A DNA stretch of 64,000 bases from Ustulina deusta. Its lineage: Eukaryota; Ascomycota; Sordariomycetes; Xylariales; Xylariaceae. Both the position numbers and the translations under genes were made by a program. Positions 35,048 through 46,077 of this stretch are shown one piece after another. The stretch lies in NCBI GenBank assembly GCA_023159155.1, contig JAJNNX010000020.1:682001-746000 (forward strand), read 5' to 3'. How positions within the stretch are numbered: the stretch's first letter is position 1; the number at the start of each line of letters is the position of its first letter. Under the pieces are notes generated by a model. It saw nothing but the letters and a program-made list of their open reading frames with translations, made no database searches and was not told where the DNA came from.

Positions 35048-35897
35048 AATTGGGAATATTGTGATACTTTCTGATGTTTCAGCAGCCATGCGACAGGCGA
35101 ACGGACGGAAGCTGATATGTAAATGACCCAATCCGTCATGTCCAGATTGAATGCATGGTATCTTGAGCAATTGTGACCCTGGGTCCCATAGGTTTGACGA
35201 CTTTAAGAAGAAATAAGAAATGACCTCTACTGACTATCCAGCCCCTTACTACGTGTACATGCTTCCGCTGCAGTCCTCTCAGCCACACACGTCTTACTCA
35301 CAATTTGATATTTATCGCGATGATAAAATACTCCCAGTTTGGCTGATGGGGCCAAGTCTGTTGGACGTATTTGCCCGTTGGCTAAATCTCCAGAGTCATG
35401 CTGGCCGTGGAGAATAGCCCGCCTCAATTAACGGAAGGCAATACATACGCAAGTATATATTGGGATCGCCATTCTCTCCCTAAGCGCCTTCCCAAGATAA
35501 GGCGTTCCTCCCACATCGAGTTCACTGCTTAAAAGAGCGTGGTAGGCAGGGAGCACGAAGGGCACATCAGGAAGTTGCGGGAATAGAATAATACCTAGCG
35601 AATACTTCCTGTTGCAGCCCAGCATCTGGCCACTGTTAGCAATCCACCAATCGTTTTCTACCTTCAGTCCTCTGCCACGATTGTTACCAGCGACCCAGTA
35701 AACCCATCCGCATCGACAGGTTTAATCTTGACGAGCAAACATTAGTCCGTGGATGCCCTGCTAGCAATAAGATATAATACAGGTAAGTATCTCATCCTTT
35801 CCAATAATACGGTTATAATAACACACATGACCTGCAGACAGATTATCCAGCTTCAAAACACCTTCTCACAAAAAGACCTTCACTCTTCGCTCGCGTC
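35048..35897. other. Intergenic, no gene seen
   Basis: Two short open frames on opposite strands (35220-35417 and 35428-35625) lack motifs and are not called. The rest is the leader of the PP2C gene. Confidence 0.4.
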
Positions 35898-37631
35898 ATG
35901 TCAATGGAATCTTCAACCTCAGTGGAATCTTTATCCCCAGTGGGAGAAGCGCGACTGCTCGACAACCCACCACTTCTCGACGACCCACCAACCGCCAAAT
36001 TGGTAGTTGAGCCTGGTCCCAATGAACGAGCAGTGACGCGTATATTGTCGAAAGAGGCGTTTTGCTGCATAGTGAATAGCGTCTCGGGCGTCAACAGGTA
36101 TGATGGCACTCGAGTGGCCTCAAATGAACCAACCGAGGATCGGTTCACGCATGGAAGATTCCCTTCACCCTAGAACGACGGAAGCGAATGGATGGCATGG
36201 GGCATTTTCGATGGGCACAGTGGCTGGGGAACGGCAGACGTGCTAGAGAAACAGCTTTTACCTTTTATCCGACACAGCCTGAGCGAGTACGAAGAAGAAG
36301 AGTTCGTGACGGACTCGATGATTCGGTTAGCTATCACGAGGGGATTCACGAAACTCGACCATTCCATCGTCAAGTCGACCGAGACTGCAGTAGCGAGCCA
36401 TGAGCCAGCGCAAGACAAGGTGAAGAAATTTGTTCTTTCTTTTGCTGGTTCATGTGCACTACTATCCATATATGATCCTAGCAGAAGGAATGTACACGTT
36501 GCGTGCACTGGCAACTCGAGAGCAGTGTTGGGCAAGGAAGAGACATCCGGGGAATGGCTGGCGAAACAGCTATCAGAAGACCAAACCGGTTTCAGCAAGT
36601 TGGAGGCTCGTAAGCTCGATCAGGAGCACTACAATGAAAAAATGATCCAAAATGGGCGATTATTTGGCCTCGAGGTCACACGGGCTTTCGGTGATGGCTT
36701 TTTGAAATGGCCGCTGTCAGTGACGACTTATTTAATCGAGAAGTGGACTCTGAAAGCATCGTTGGCCGGTGTACGAACGCCACCATATCTGACTGCTGGG
36801 CCGAAGGTGACTACTACCAAGATCGACACCAAACCTTCTTTCATAATCATGGCATCAGACGGGCTTTGGGACATGATGTCAAGTAAGCAAGCTGTCGAAC
36901 TTGTAGCGAAATGGTTGAATATGCGCAAGCCTATGCAGGGGTCTATACGGGAGTCTATGCAGAAACCTATGTGGAAGCCTGTGCAGAAACCTATGCGGAA
37001 ACCTATGCGGGAGCCTGTGCAGACACCTATGCGGGAGCCTGTGCAGACACCTATGCGGGAGCCTGTGCAGAAACCCTTGCAGAAACTTGTGTGGGATGAT
37101 ATAGAGAAGTCTAAGCGTTTACTTGCGGACCTACCGAACTTGCAAGCGTCAATAGCCGCCAACAACCGCATACTTAGCAGACTCCGTCATGAATTAGCCA
37201 CAGGCGGCGCAGTAGATGACGACGACGGCGAAAACTCTGGTAACGACGAGGGCCTCGACGACGACTTAGACGTCAGCGACGGCGACGAAGATGACGAGAA
37301 CTTTGAAGACGACGAAGATGAAGAAGATGACGAAGACACGATTATGAGCGGAGTAGAAAGCATAAAGGTAAACAGAGAATCCAGTCAGGGAGCGCCGGAA
37401 TATGCGGCTTTCCACTTCGGCCGATTCAAAGATGGAATGATCAAGAAATTCGTGAAGGCGAGGACAACAATCCAAGACGACAACGCCGCGGTCCACTTAG
37501 TCCGCAACGCGCTCGGCGGCAACCACCACGAGTTGATAGCGAGTCGGCTAGCCTTCAACAACGGGTCTGCGAGGCACGTGCGTGATAACATCACCGTGCA
37601 GGTCATCTTTTTTAACTTCCCCTACGTCTAG
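35898..37631 (+). CDS. PP2C-type Ser/Thr phosphatase (PDP-like) with in-frame TAG and inserted repeats; possible pseudogene
   Basis: A metal-dependent protein phosphatase resembling pyruvate dehydrogenase phosphatase. From the ATG at 35898 one frame runs to 37631, broken only by a TAG at 36171-36173. Before the stop it reads RYDGTRVASNEPTEDRF, the first PP2C motif; right after it comes WMAWGIFDGHSGW, the second. Later motifs are also intact: CTGNSRAVLG, EVTRAFGDG, IIMASDGLWDMM and RDNITVQVI. No intron that removes the TAG keeps the frame (a GTATGA donor at 36098 gives the wrong phase; GTTCAC at 36143 would be only 31 nt). Between the SDGLWD and DNIT motifs sit a 14-unit tetrapeptide repeat (36921-37088) and an acidic Asp/Glu tract (about 37212-37340), both foreign to the usual domain. 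If the TAG is real, only a truncated downstream start (36192) lacking motif 1 remains. Confidence 0.75.
36921..37088 (+). repeat. 12-nt coding minisatellite, 14 units
   Basis: Fourteen 12-base units translating as M/V-R/Q/W-K/E/T-P, for example MREP, VQTP and VQKP. The units in the middle are nearly identical while the edges are more diverged, as expected of expansion by slippage or unequal exchange. The frame is kept. Confidence 0.9.
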
Positions 37632-38733
37632 ACCAGGCGCGCATCAGCTAATTCGCTGATGATATATGAAGTAACCCTACGGACTGCGGATTTGAGTTCC
37701 TTTCTCATAATTCCCTACCCTCTACTTTCTATTCCCGCTCTCGTCGTTTTTCGTTCTCCCTTCGAGTTGGCCATTCGACATCCAGAATGTCAACCCAACA
37801 CAAAAATAGACATTCTATTGCTAGGCTTGGTGATGGCGTCAAATGACTCAGCCCAGTACAGGCACGGATTACTCTGATTCCTGGAGGAAGGGTTTTACTA
37901 TTTTAGCCACTTTTCTAATTTGCTTAGTGAATTAGCGACACTGAGAACATTTTCGATTAGCCTCAAGAGAAGATGTTTACAATAGCAGTTCTGTAACTAT
38001 AATACTACTCATTCCGTGTTTTTATCAACCAAGCAAGTCCATACTCCCTCTCCAGGTAAGGTAACACAGAAGTTGTGACAGTTATAAGAGGTTGCCTGAC
38101 AGGGTTGGCTAAACTCATCAACTTCTATCAAAACAGATACACAGTAGTATCTCCAGCAATACCAACAAAAAAACTAGTGCGGTTAATGTAGCTTACAGCC
38201 AGTCTGGGTATCAATGATTTAATTGCGTTTAACACCTTTCCATATTCTACCGCCGCACGTTTGATGTTAAAAAGTTGGTATGGAAGCCTGTATCGCGGGG
38301 ACGCGGGTTCGTTTCAACTTGCTGTCTCTTTCAGGTCATTCGCATACTAGAACTCCACCTACAAGGCCTTCGGCGCAAAGACATCCCTTTATATGCGTGC
38401 ACGTCCATGCAAGGCTAACCTGTTGGAGAAGAAAACACATCATATAAACCATATCTAATGTGTCCACATACCTATAGGATCCGTCTATCATCTTTCTAAT
38501 AATTATTATACTTGTTTTACAGGGAGTGTGAGTGAAACCCGATGTGTGAAGTATTGGAGTTTACCGTAAGAAGTTAAAAACTAAGGATTCGACGGGCGGT
38601 GTCGAGTTGAGTTAGCGGCAAAGGAGAGAAAAGAGGAAATTGGCGAGGGTGCACGAACATGGTGAGAAATAACATCTGTGCTCAAGAGTGTCGTGTGTCT
38701 ACTAGTCATTCAGATCTCCGTACCAAGATAATC
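37632..38733. other. Intergenic, no gene seen
   Basis: No supported frame. The AAAATAGACATTCTATTGCT-like block at 37803-37834 resembles 13791-13818. Confidence 0.4.
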
Positions 38734-39561
38734 TCATGAATTCACTTTACGAAATATACCCCCGAACCAACATGTGATGCCCACCCACTTTCCACTTCTA
38801 AGCCCCAGCTTCTCGACCATGCCCTCATCAACAGCCCTCTCTAGAATCCCAGTCCCTTCTTCGTCGGTCTCAACCTCCAGTCCGCATTTACGCGCCTCGA
38901 GTATCACGTCCTCAACAGTATGTGCGTAGCTCGTCGGCCGGATCTTCTCCCCCGTAGTCTTGTCCACAAACCCAGCTTGTGAGATCCCACCCATGTGCGA
39001 GTGCATATTAGTCAGAAGGAGCATCCCCCCAGGGCGAAGGAGCTGCGATACGTGCCCGAAAAACGTGGGCAGCGGGATGTGCTCAACGACCAGCGTGCTA
39101 ATTACGGCGTGCGCGGAGTGAGGCGCCACGGATACTGGAGGCGCCGAGGTAGCCAGCATATCGAAAATGTCGAAGCGAAGATTAGACCCCGAGGCCTCGA
39201 GGGCCGAATTCGAGCCCACGAGCCGAGCCTTCGCGACTTCTAGCATGCCTCTACTCGCATCCAGAGCAATGACCTCGCTCTCGGGAACCCCGAGGAGAAG
39301 CGTCGTGTTGCGACCAGTACCGCAGCCCAAGTCCACTACACGCCAGGGTTTGGGCAACTTGATCGATGCCAGGAATCGTGGAAATAGTGTCTTGAGTTCG
39401 AGGTCGTCCAGTGCCTGCAGGAAGTTGCCATCGCTGTCGTAGACTTCGGCCCATCTGTCATAGGCTTCGTTTGTGGGGAGGTAGCGGACAGAGTTGAAGG
39501 CCGGATCCGCCGTTGTTGGTTGAGCCATTGTGAAAAGTGGAAGAACCACAGTACTCAACAC
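38734..39561 (-). CDS. Class I SAM-dependent methyltransferase
   Basis: A single-exon gene of 275 aa from the first ATG at 39561, or 264 aa from the second ATG at 39528 (MAQPTTADPAFN), which I slightly favour because the added residues are hydrophobic and unlike the family. The N-terminal YDRWAEVYDSDGNFLQ helix and motif I VVDLGCGTGRNT are typical of the Methyltransf_11/25 type. VIALDASRGML is motif II, HAVISTLVVEHIPL motif IV, and LLRPGGMLLLTNMH motif V. Size and motif order suggest a small-molecule methyltransferase. It points away from the FAD monooxygenase at 41808, with 2.2 kb between them. Confidence 0.88.
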   Translation of the reverse strand: MLSTVVLPLFTMAQPTTADPAFNSVRYLPTNEAYDRWAEVYDSDGNFLQALDDLELKTLFPRFLASIKLPKPWRVVDLGCGTGRNTTLLLGVPESEVIALDASRGMLEVAKARLVGSNSALEASGSNLRFDIFDMLATSAPPVSVAPHSAHAVISTLVVEHIPLPTFFGHVSQLLRPGGMLLLTNMHSHMGGISQAGFVDKTTGEKIRPTSYAHTVEDVILEARKCGLEVETDEEGTGILERAVDEGMVEKLGLRSGKWVGITCWFGGIFRKVNS

Positions 39562-41807
39562 TCATGGAAGATGTGATCAATCGAGTGGCTTAGCCCAGTA
39601 GTAGAATATAGATATGGTGTTAGTAACAGTTTACTGCAAGCCATGTCGCGAGGAGGACCTGGTAATCTATAAATTCACAGCGACCGGGTGCTTGGCGCCA
39701 TTCCCAATGAGTCACTGGCCGCCGGTTAGCTTGTTGGTATAGCCCGTATGAATCATTCCTTAAAATGCTGTTTTCCAACCTGACTTCCCATACACTTAAA
39801 CTATCGCCTGCAAAGCAAAGCGAATAATTCACAGCATTTTCTATCTTAACAGGGTGCCACGGTATAAAACTGAACAAAAAAAAATCGAAGTTCGCAATCA
39901 CACGACGGCTCCGCGGTCGGATTGGGCTTGGCTTAGTTGTGAGTCCCTAGAGTAATTAATTACTGTAGTCGCAAGAATCAAACTTCATCTCCTGATGTGA
40001 TACGAAGTACAATCGCCAATTGTTACTGTGCACCAGCGTTTCCGCTGCTTTGGCTGCAGATTCGGTCGCGAGTGTCCCTTTGAATTAAGCCGTTATGCTT
40101 TCCGGCTTCCACCCCTCAAATATCGCGAGTCTACTCCTTAGGACCAGAGTAAATATTTGTAGGAGCGGTCAAAAAGCAAATATTCCGATCGATCGCTAGC
40201 ACCTCATAGAAGTCACGGGGTATGATGTGAATTAATAATTAAGTCATCTCTTGTATGTTTCATTAGTACTACCTTACCTACCGTGTTTACCTAGCCAATC
40301 AGACTCTTCGTTTTCGACCCTCACTTTTGGACTTTTTTTGCCATATTGCTCGATTCCGTGCTGTGTCAGTTCTATAATGCACGAATATCGCCCGATCACG
40401 CAAATAAAGATCCGATTCATATTACGAAATATTGTAGTTATTGTTTTGTTTTGGAATCGTAGCATTGATCCAACCCAAAAATTTAGCACTTGGATTGGTA
40501 AGTGGAGTTGCACATGTAGCTTTATGACTGGTGGAGGTGATTGCGCGAAGCACCGTCAGCTTGTGTAAATAATATTCATTGCGGCAACCACAGATAGGGC
40601 ATATAGAGATTGACTCGAATGAGGTAATCCTTGGTCTTGAACTATTAGAAAAGCAAGAAGTGTGCCGTGCGGTATAAAATACATCCACCCATCAAGATCT
40701 GGCCGCATTTTGCCTCCTACTTCTATTTGACCCCGAAGGTTGACGCCTTTCGACGACTGCGTCAAGCTCACCCAACTATGCATCCAGCTTTGGGCCAGAG
40801 GTCCACGTTGCACCACGCTAACAATCCTTCAATATCGTTCATTGTAGAATGGCGGTACTGATTTCGTCAGCACATCGTTGCGCTTTTGGGCTTTGTTGTC
40901 ATTCTTGGCGTAAGCGTCAATCGGGATATGTACTGTTCCTACAAGTTGGCCCCTCCCGCTTTCGCGCGATATCAAATGCCGATGTAGTCTTATGAGCAAT
41001 GTACACCTCGACGTGAGTGTTTTCCCGGTGGTAGATAGGTCCAGCGAAGTATAGGCAAATCGAGTCTGTGGACGTGATACCTAGTTCTCTCCACGAGACT
41101 CCATTCACTAGCCATACCTGGACGTTCAAACCCTGTACAGGTTATGGACAAGTATTGGGTGCCCCAGATGCGCAGTCGATAGCTTAGATTGGAGTCGCCC
41201 AGGCCCTGTGGAGTGTCGAGTCGGGGCTAAATATACCCACTCCTGACTGCCCTTCACTAAGAGGTAGATTAGGTGAGGATTTCATTCAGCACTTCGTTAT
41301 CCCCTACATTTATGTATGCCGTGCTGCAAGGGCTTCCGGAAGCTGGCCTAGGCTTCTTCCGGTTGCGACCCTGGCATACGACCACATTAAGAGGATCCGA
41401 GTGAGGCAAGTAGTATCCCTAGGTTAGGTAGTTGGTTCTCAAATATTGGGCAGTGCATAGACGGCGTATTGCAACTTCATTGATGCCATCTGATCTCTTG
41501 ACCCTTGGCGCGGTATCCTGAATGTATACACCCCGCAGAGTTCGACCGCAAAGTCAAGGGAGGCAGTTTTCGCCTACTGTGCCGCACGCGTCTCCTCACT
41601 AGTGATCATCTATATTTAGGGGCGACTGCGTTTTCACGTATCAAATCATTTCACTTATCAACTCATTTCACTTTCCACACCTTCGAACGCCGACGATTGG
41701 CCCCATTTCCGACGACTGGTGCGGTTGCACAACAGATCGTATTAGGCAGGAGAGCCGTTCGTCGAGAGTAGAATAACCCGCTTAGCGACAAACTCATTTA
41801 GTATGCC
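39562..41807. other. Divergent intergenic region, no gene seen
   Basis: About 2.2 kb between the minus-strand methyltransferase and the plus-strand monooxygenase. Short frames at 40251-40568 and 41505-41771 have no motif and are not called. The 15-mer shared with 33264 lies at 40207. Confidence 0.4.
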
Positions 41808-43817
41808 ATGGAGGACTTCGACTGCGTGGTAATCGGTGCTGGTGAGCCCGAATCCCTGTGACCTACTGCGGTCTCTGCGACGCCGATGCTAAACGCAGAC
41901 CACGAAGAACACTTTGCTGAGTCCTTTGATAGGGTGGTACGGCCTAGCCGCCGCACGGCAATTTCATGCCACGCAGCCAAACCGTTCGCTGGCTGTCTAT
42001 GATAGTCAATCATCGTTGGGTGGTACTTGGGCTGACGAGCGCTTGTACTCCGGCCTCAAGACCAACAACCTCTTGGGGACATTTGAGTATCCAGACTTTC
42101 CTATGAGCAGCGATGAGTTTGACGTTAAGCTCGGGGAGCATATACCAGGACAGGCCATCAATACTTATCTCAGAGCTTATGCCAAGCGAAACGGGATCAG
42201 CGATTTGATTCAACTGAACACGAAGGTTCTGTCCGCAGAACATCAGGAGACGGATAATGGGGGCTGGGTCTTGACACTTACTGCATCTGATCCAAGTACG
42301 ACGAAGAAGGTCTTCGCGAAGCGGCTTATACTTGCTACAGGACTAACTTCTGAGGCCTTCCTGCCCCGTTTCGATGGCCAAGAAGTGTTTGGTGGCAGGG
42401 TCTTCCATGGCAAGCATTTCCAGCAGAATAGTGACACTTTGAAGACGGCCAAGGCTGTCACCGTATTTGGTGGGACCAAATTTGCTTGGGACGCCGCATA
42501 CGCATACGCTACTGCTGGAGTGAAAGTCAACTGGGTTATTCGATGTACGTTTCATTTAATTCATCGCTATGTCTTGAGGGATTTATCGTGAGCTGACCCA
42601 AAGGATAAAGCCAGTGGCCATGGCCCATGCTGGATCGCGCCCCCTTATGTGACACCATTGAAGAAATGGATTGAAAAGCTTGCGAGTTCGTATTGCCTGC
42701 CCTCCGATAGAATCGGGGTATCTGTTCTGACATGCTCACAGACTTGCGCCTCTTCACTTGGTTTAGTCCTTGCATCTGGGGCGACGCCGACGGCTATTCC
42801 TGGATTCGGAATTTCTATCATGGCACTGCGATAGGTCGTACCATAGTCGACTTGTTCTGGAAAGTCCTCGGCAACGATGTCATGACGCTGAACAAGTTCG
42901 ATTCGCATCCCGACACGGCCAAGCTGAAGCCTTGGACCGAACCTATGTTCACTGGGTCAAGCTTCAGCATTCTTAACTATGACCAAGACATCATGGGACT
43001 TGTTAAGAGCGACATGATTGATGTGTACATCGGCGAAATCGACCACCTAAGCCCCGGCAAGGTGCATCTCGCGGACGGGACAGAGTTCGAATCCAACGTG
43101 CTCCTCGCGAACACGGGCTGGAAGCACGTGCCACCAATCAAGCTCCTCCCTGAAGGGATCGAGAAGGAGCTTGGTATCCCTCACAAGTTGGCAGATGGCG
43201 CATCAAACGAAGATCTCGCCAACCGACAAGACTTAATCCAACGAGCTGATGAGGAGATATTCAAGCGCTTCCCGCGCCTAAAGCGCCAACCTGTCTGGAA
43301 CAAGAACTACAAGCCCTTAACAGAGCAAAATGGCATCCACAGCGAGGATGAGGTGACGCCCTGCGCGCCGTTAACGCCGTACATGCTATACCACTTCCTC
43401 GTGCCAGCCTCGCCACGGTTCCTGCGCACTCGTGACATCGCATTCACGGGAATGGTATCCAACTTCAGCAACTCCATCACCGCGCACCTCGGCGGACTAT
43501 GGATCAGCGCGTATTTCCAGGGCAAGCTCACCATCGACCCCGCCAGCACGGTGGACGACAAAGCTGCACTTAAGAAACTGCAATACGAGACCGTGCTGCT
43601 CAATCGCTGGGGCAAGTGGCGCTATCCGACCGACTGGGGCAGCAAGAACCCAAATTTCATCTTTGATGCTGTACCGTATTTCGACCTCCTGCAGCGCGAC
43701 CTTGGACTCAATCCGCATCGCAAGAAGGGCTGGTTCGCCGAGATAACGGATCCGTATGGGCCGGAGGACTATCAAGACATCAACGATGAGTGGTTGAAGA
43801 AGCACAAGGATGTCTGA
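41808..43817 (+). CDS. FAD-dependent monooxygenase (flavin-containing / Baeyer-Villiger-like)
   Basis: An FAD/NADPH monooxygenase of 598 aa. Four exons join in phase: 41808-41841, 41933-42544, 42611-42685 and 42742-43817. The first Rossmann motif spans the first junction (VIGAGWYGLAAARQF). GGTWADERLYSGLKTNN is the family segment after the FAD fold. A short second nucleotide-binding region reads AVTVFGGTKFAWDAAYAYA, in which the usual GxGxxA/G is modified to GGTKFA. FGGRVFHGKHF sits where the FMO/BVMO fingerprint FxGxxxHxxxW is expected and lacks the final W. The downstream block FTWFSPCIWGDADGYSWIR and an AFTGMVSNF segment are seen in fungal FMO-like proteins next to biosynthetic genes. The start at 41808 is fixed because the ATG five bases upstream meets a stop at once. 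Substrate unknown. Confidence 0.88.
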
Positions 43818-44667
43818 TGAGTTTCCCGTCTCAGAAACTGGTAGTGAAAGGGCTTTCAGGTTTGCTCAGCGTGAAGAGATCCCGGACTGGTTCGGACGGC
43901 TTGAGTGAAACTGCAGAGATATTTAGATAGAAAAGATGACGAGTAGAGAACGCATGAAACATCAGGTCGCTAGCAATCATTTAACGTGGGCCAAATGCTC
44001 TTCGAAGAAACTCGAACGTAATTCAAAACCTATGGCGTCATGTGTGGTTCCTATGGGATTTATGCAAGAATCTTTATGTAATATGTAAATATGCGCGGGA
44101 GGGGAGTAGTTCAGCCTTCCATGGTCGGACGGAATAATATCCACGCCGTTCAGGGAGGCATCTAGCTCGGGCAATCTTGAATCAAATGCCAAACTTAGAG
44201 AATTGAGGTGACAGAAATGAGTTGCCCTGTCAGGGCAGGTTACGTGGTTCCGGCAAAGGATATGAGCAGAGCCCGCCTATAATATGGAAGCGTGAGCTCG
44301 TGGGGGGTTCTAGAATGGTTCCCTGGGTAGCTTACGGGTATTCTTACCGCGCTTCTGAAAAGCGACATAGATAAGCAGGTTCGTGTCTGGAACCTTGAGG
44401 ACAGCCTTACTGGTATAAAGGAGAAAAAGTGAGCGCACAATATCTTTGCAGCCGCAATACAATCCGATCTAGGGGTAGACGTTTGTGTAGTAATATCACA
44501 GTGAGCCAGTTCTCGGTGAGGCAAGGTATAATTGCCAAGGGATAAATAAATACATTGAGCTTTGGCATTACACACTAGGGGTAATGTTTTCAGATATGAG
44601 ACCTCTGGCATTATGATCATCTATCTCGACACCTAACGAGTTATTCACAAAATCCTCCTTTCCCCCC
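43818..44667. other. Intergenic, no gene seen
   Basis: Convergent spacer between the monooxygenase (plus) and the acidic protein (minus). Short minus-strand frames at 43977-44192 and 44240-44620 show no motif. Confidence 0.4.
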
Positions 44668-46077
44668 TTACTCAATTGTGATGCCCAAGTCCGTCAATTC
44701 ATCCAGCAACACAGTGGCCCGCTCAGAAAGGAGCCAGATATCCGCAACGGACAAGTTCAACAGCTTCTTGACCATGATCTCCGCAGCGTACTCGGGCGCC
44801 TCGACAAGTTCGTCCCACTGCTCGGGGCTCACGGCCGCGAGGGCGGCAAAGTCGCCAGCCTCGATCCCGCTTGCTTTGGCCCTGACCAAGAAGTTTATCG
44901 CGCGCGCGATTTTCTGCAGCTGGGCGCTGAGGGCACTGTCTATTTTCTTATCAAACGGGTATACGAGCCACTCGTCGTTCTTCTCCTCGCCCACCTTCTC
45001 GTTCTCTATCTCATTCTTAACATCCTTGTCCCCGTCCTTGTCACCGCCATCGCCATCGTCGAAGCGATCGTAGAATTCGTCGTCGGAGTCTCTCTCTATG
45101 GCAGGTAGACGCGAGCCCTGGCCCACGAGATTCGACGACCCCAGCCCCGCCGAGGTGTTGAGGGAGGTCTCATCGACTGGAGGGAATGCCCCCACGTCTT
45201 CAGATGACGAAGAAGAAGACGACGAAACCGGGCTATAGTGACGCCTTATAGAGAACTGCTGGCGCTTCATAAACTCAAAGTAACGCGCCGCGCTTTCAGT
45301 CTGTATACCACCACTACTAGGATTCCAGGGGGCCACGGGCGGCTCGTGAACTTCGCTTCTAGCATCCACACTAGGGGGGTCCAGAATAAGATCATCTGCT
45401 GGAGTAGCTGGGCTTGGCACGGGAAGATACTCGAATGGATTCCTTTTGACGTGCTCGCTTCCCGCATGTGCATTCAAGCTGGAGTCCGTCTTCTTCGGAG
45501 ATTCTTGATTTTCCGGCTTGACGCTTGCTACTCGTTCCTCCTCGACATCTTCGCCTTCGGCATCGGCGTCCGAATCCCAATCCATCTCCCCCCGAGCATC
45601 TTGAGTATTTACGCCCCCTAGAGAGCCTTGATCACCCGCCTTCTCAGCCTTCGTCACCGGTTCCTCGTCATCGGTGAAATCTTCATCCCGCCTCTCGGCA
45701 GCCCTCCTCTCAGCAGACCGTCGCTCTGCGCGCAACTGGCGTGGCGTCTTGCCATCAATAATAGATATCGACGCAGACGGGCGGCCGCTGCCACCCCCCA
45801 TCTCTTCGTCATCGTTCTTCACAGTCGGTGGCACATAGCGGGCATATCGAGGCTCTTCATCTTCGGTGAGGTCGCTCACCTCGCTGCTGCCGACGTTCGG
45901 TGAGTAGACTGGCTGTTCCACGATTTTTACCGGGCGGGTATGGCGAGTGAGTTTGACTGGCCTCTTTTTCTTCGTCGCGGCTTCGGAGTTAAGAGGAGGC
46001 TGCTTTGAGGACTTCGTCCGGGTCTTTTGTCGCCGGGCAGGTCTTTGGGCAGGTCTTTGGGCAGGTCTTGGTGCCAT
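44668..46077 (-). CDS. Uncharacterised acidic, largely disordered protein
   Basis: An intronless 469-aa frame. The N-terminus is very basic and repetitive (MAPRPAQRPAQRPARRQKTR), which would suit a nuclear or nucleolar signal. Long Asp/Glu/Ser-rich stretches follow (SEVSDLTEDEEPRYARYVPP, DEDFTDDEEP, WDSDADAEGEDVEEE), with an Arg/Glu-rich RAERRSAERRAAERR segment between. Only the last 110 residues look folded: a helical segment KIDSALSAQLQKIARAINFL and more helices to the stop. I recognise no family. The composition suggests a nuclear scaffold or chromatin-associated protein; this is inference. It is the first gene of the denser right-hand block. Confidence 0.8.
   Translation of the reverse strand: MAPRPAQRPAQRPARRQKTRTKSSKQPPLNSEAATKKKRPVKLTRHTRPVKIVEQPVYSPNVGSSEVSDLTEDEEPRYARYVPPTVKNDDEEMGGGSGRPSASISIIDGKTPRQLRAERRSAERRAAERRDEDFTDDEEPVTKAEKAGDQGSLGGVNTQDARGEMDWDSDADAEGEDVEEERVASVKPENQESPKKTDSSLNAHAGSEHVKRNPFEYLPVPSPATPADDLILDPPSVDARSEVHEPPVAPWNPSSGGIQTESAARYFEFMKRQQFSIRRHYSPVSSSSSSSSEDVGAFPPVDETSLNTSAGLGSSNLVGQGSRLPAIERDSDDEFYDRFDDGDGGDKDGDKDVKNEIENEKVGEEKNDEWLVYPFDKKIDSALSAQLQKIARAINFLVRAKASGIEAGDFAALAAVSPEQWDELVEAPEYAAEIMVKKLLNLSVADIWLLSERATVLLDELTDLGITIE

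Noticed and set aside
36098..36173. Intron that would remove the TAG in the PP2C gene
   Set aside because: The donor at 36098 leaves phase 2 and the acceptor at 36173 resumes in phase 0, so the frame is lost.
45238..45903. Plus-strand frames of 90-127 codons
   Set aside because: Shadows of the minus-strand acidic gene, with no start context or motif.
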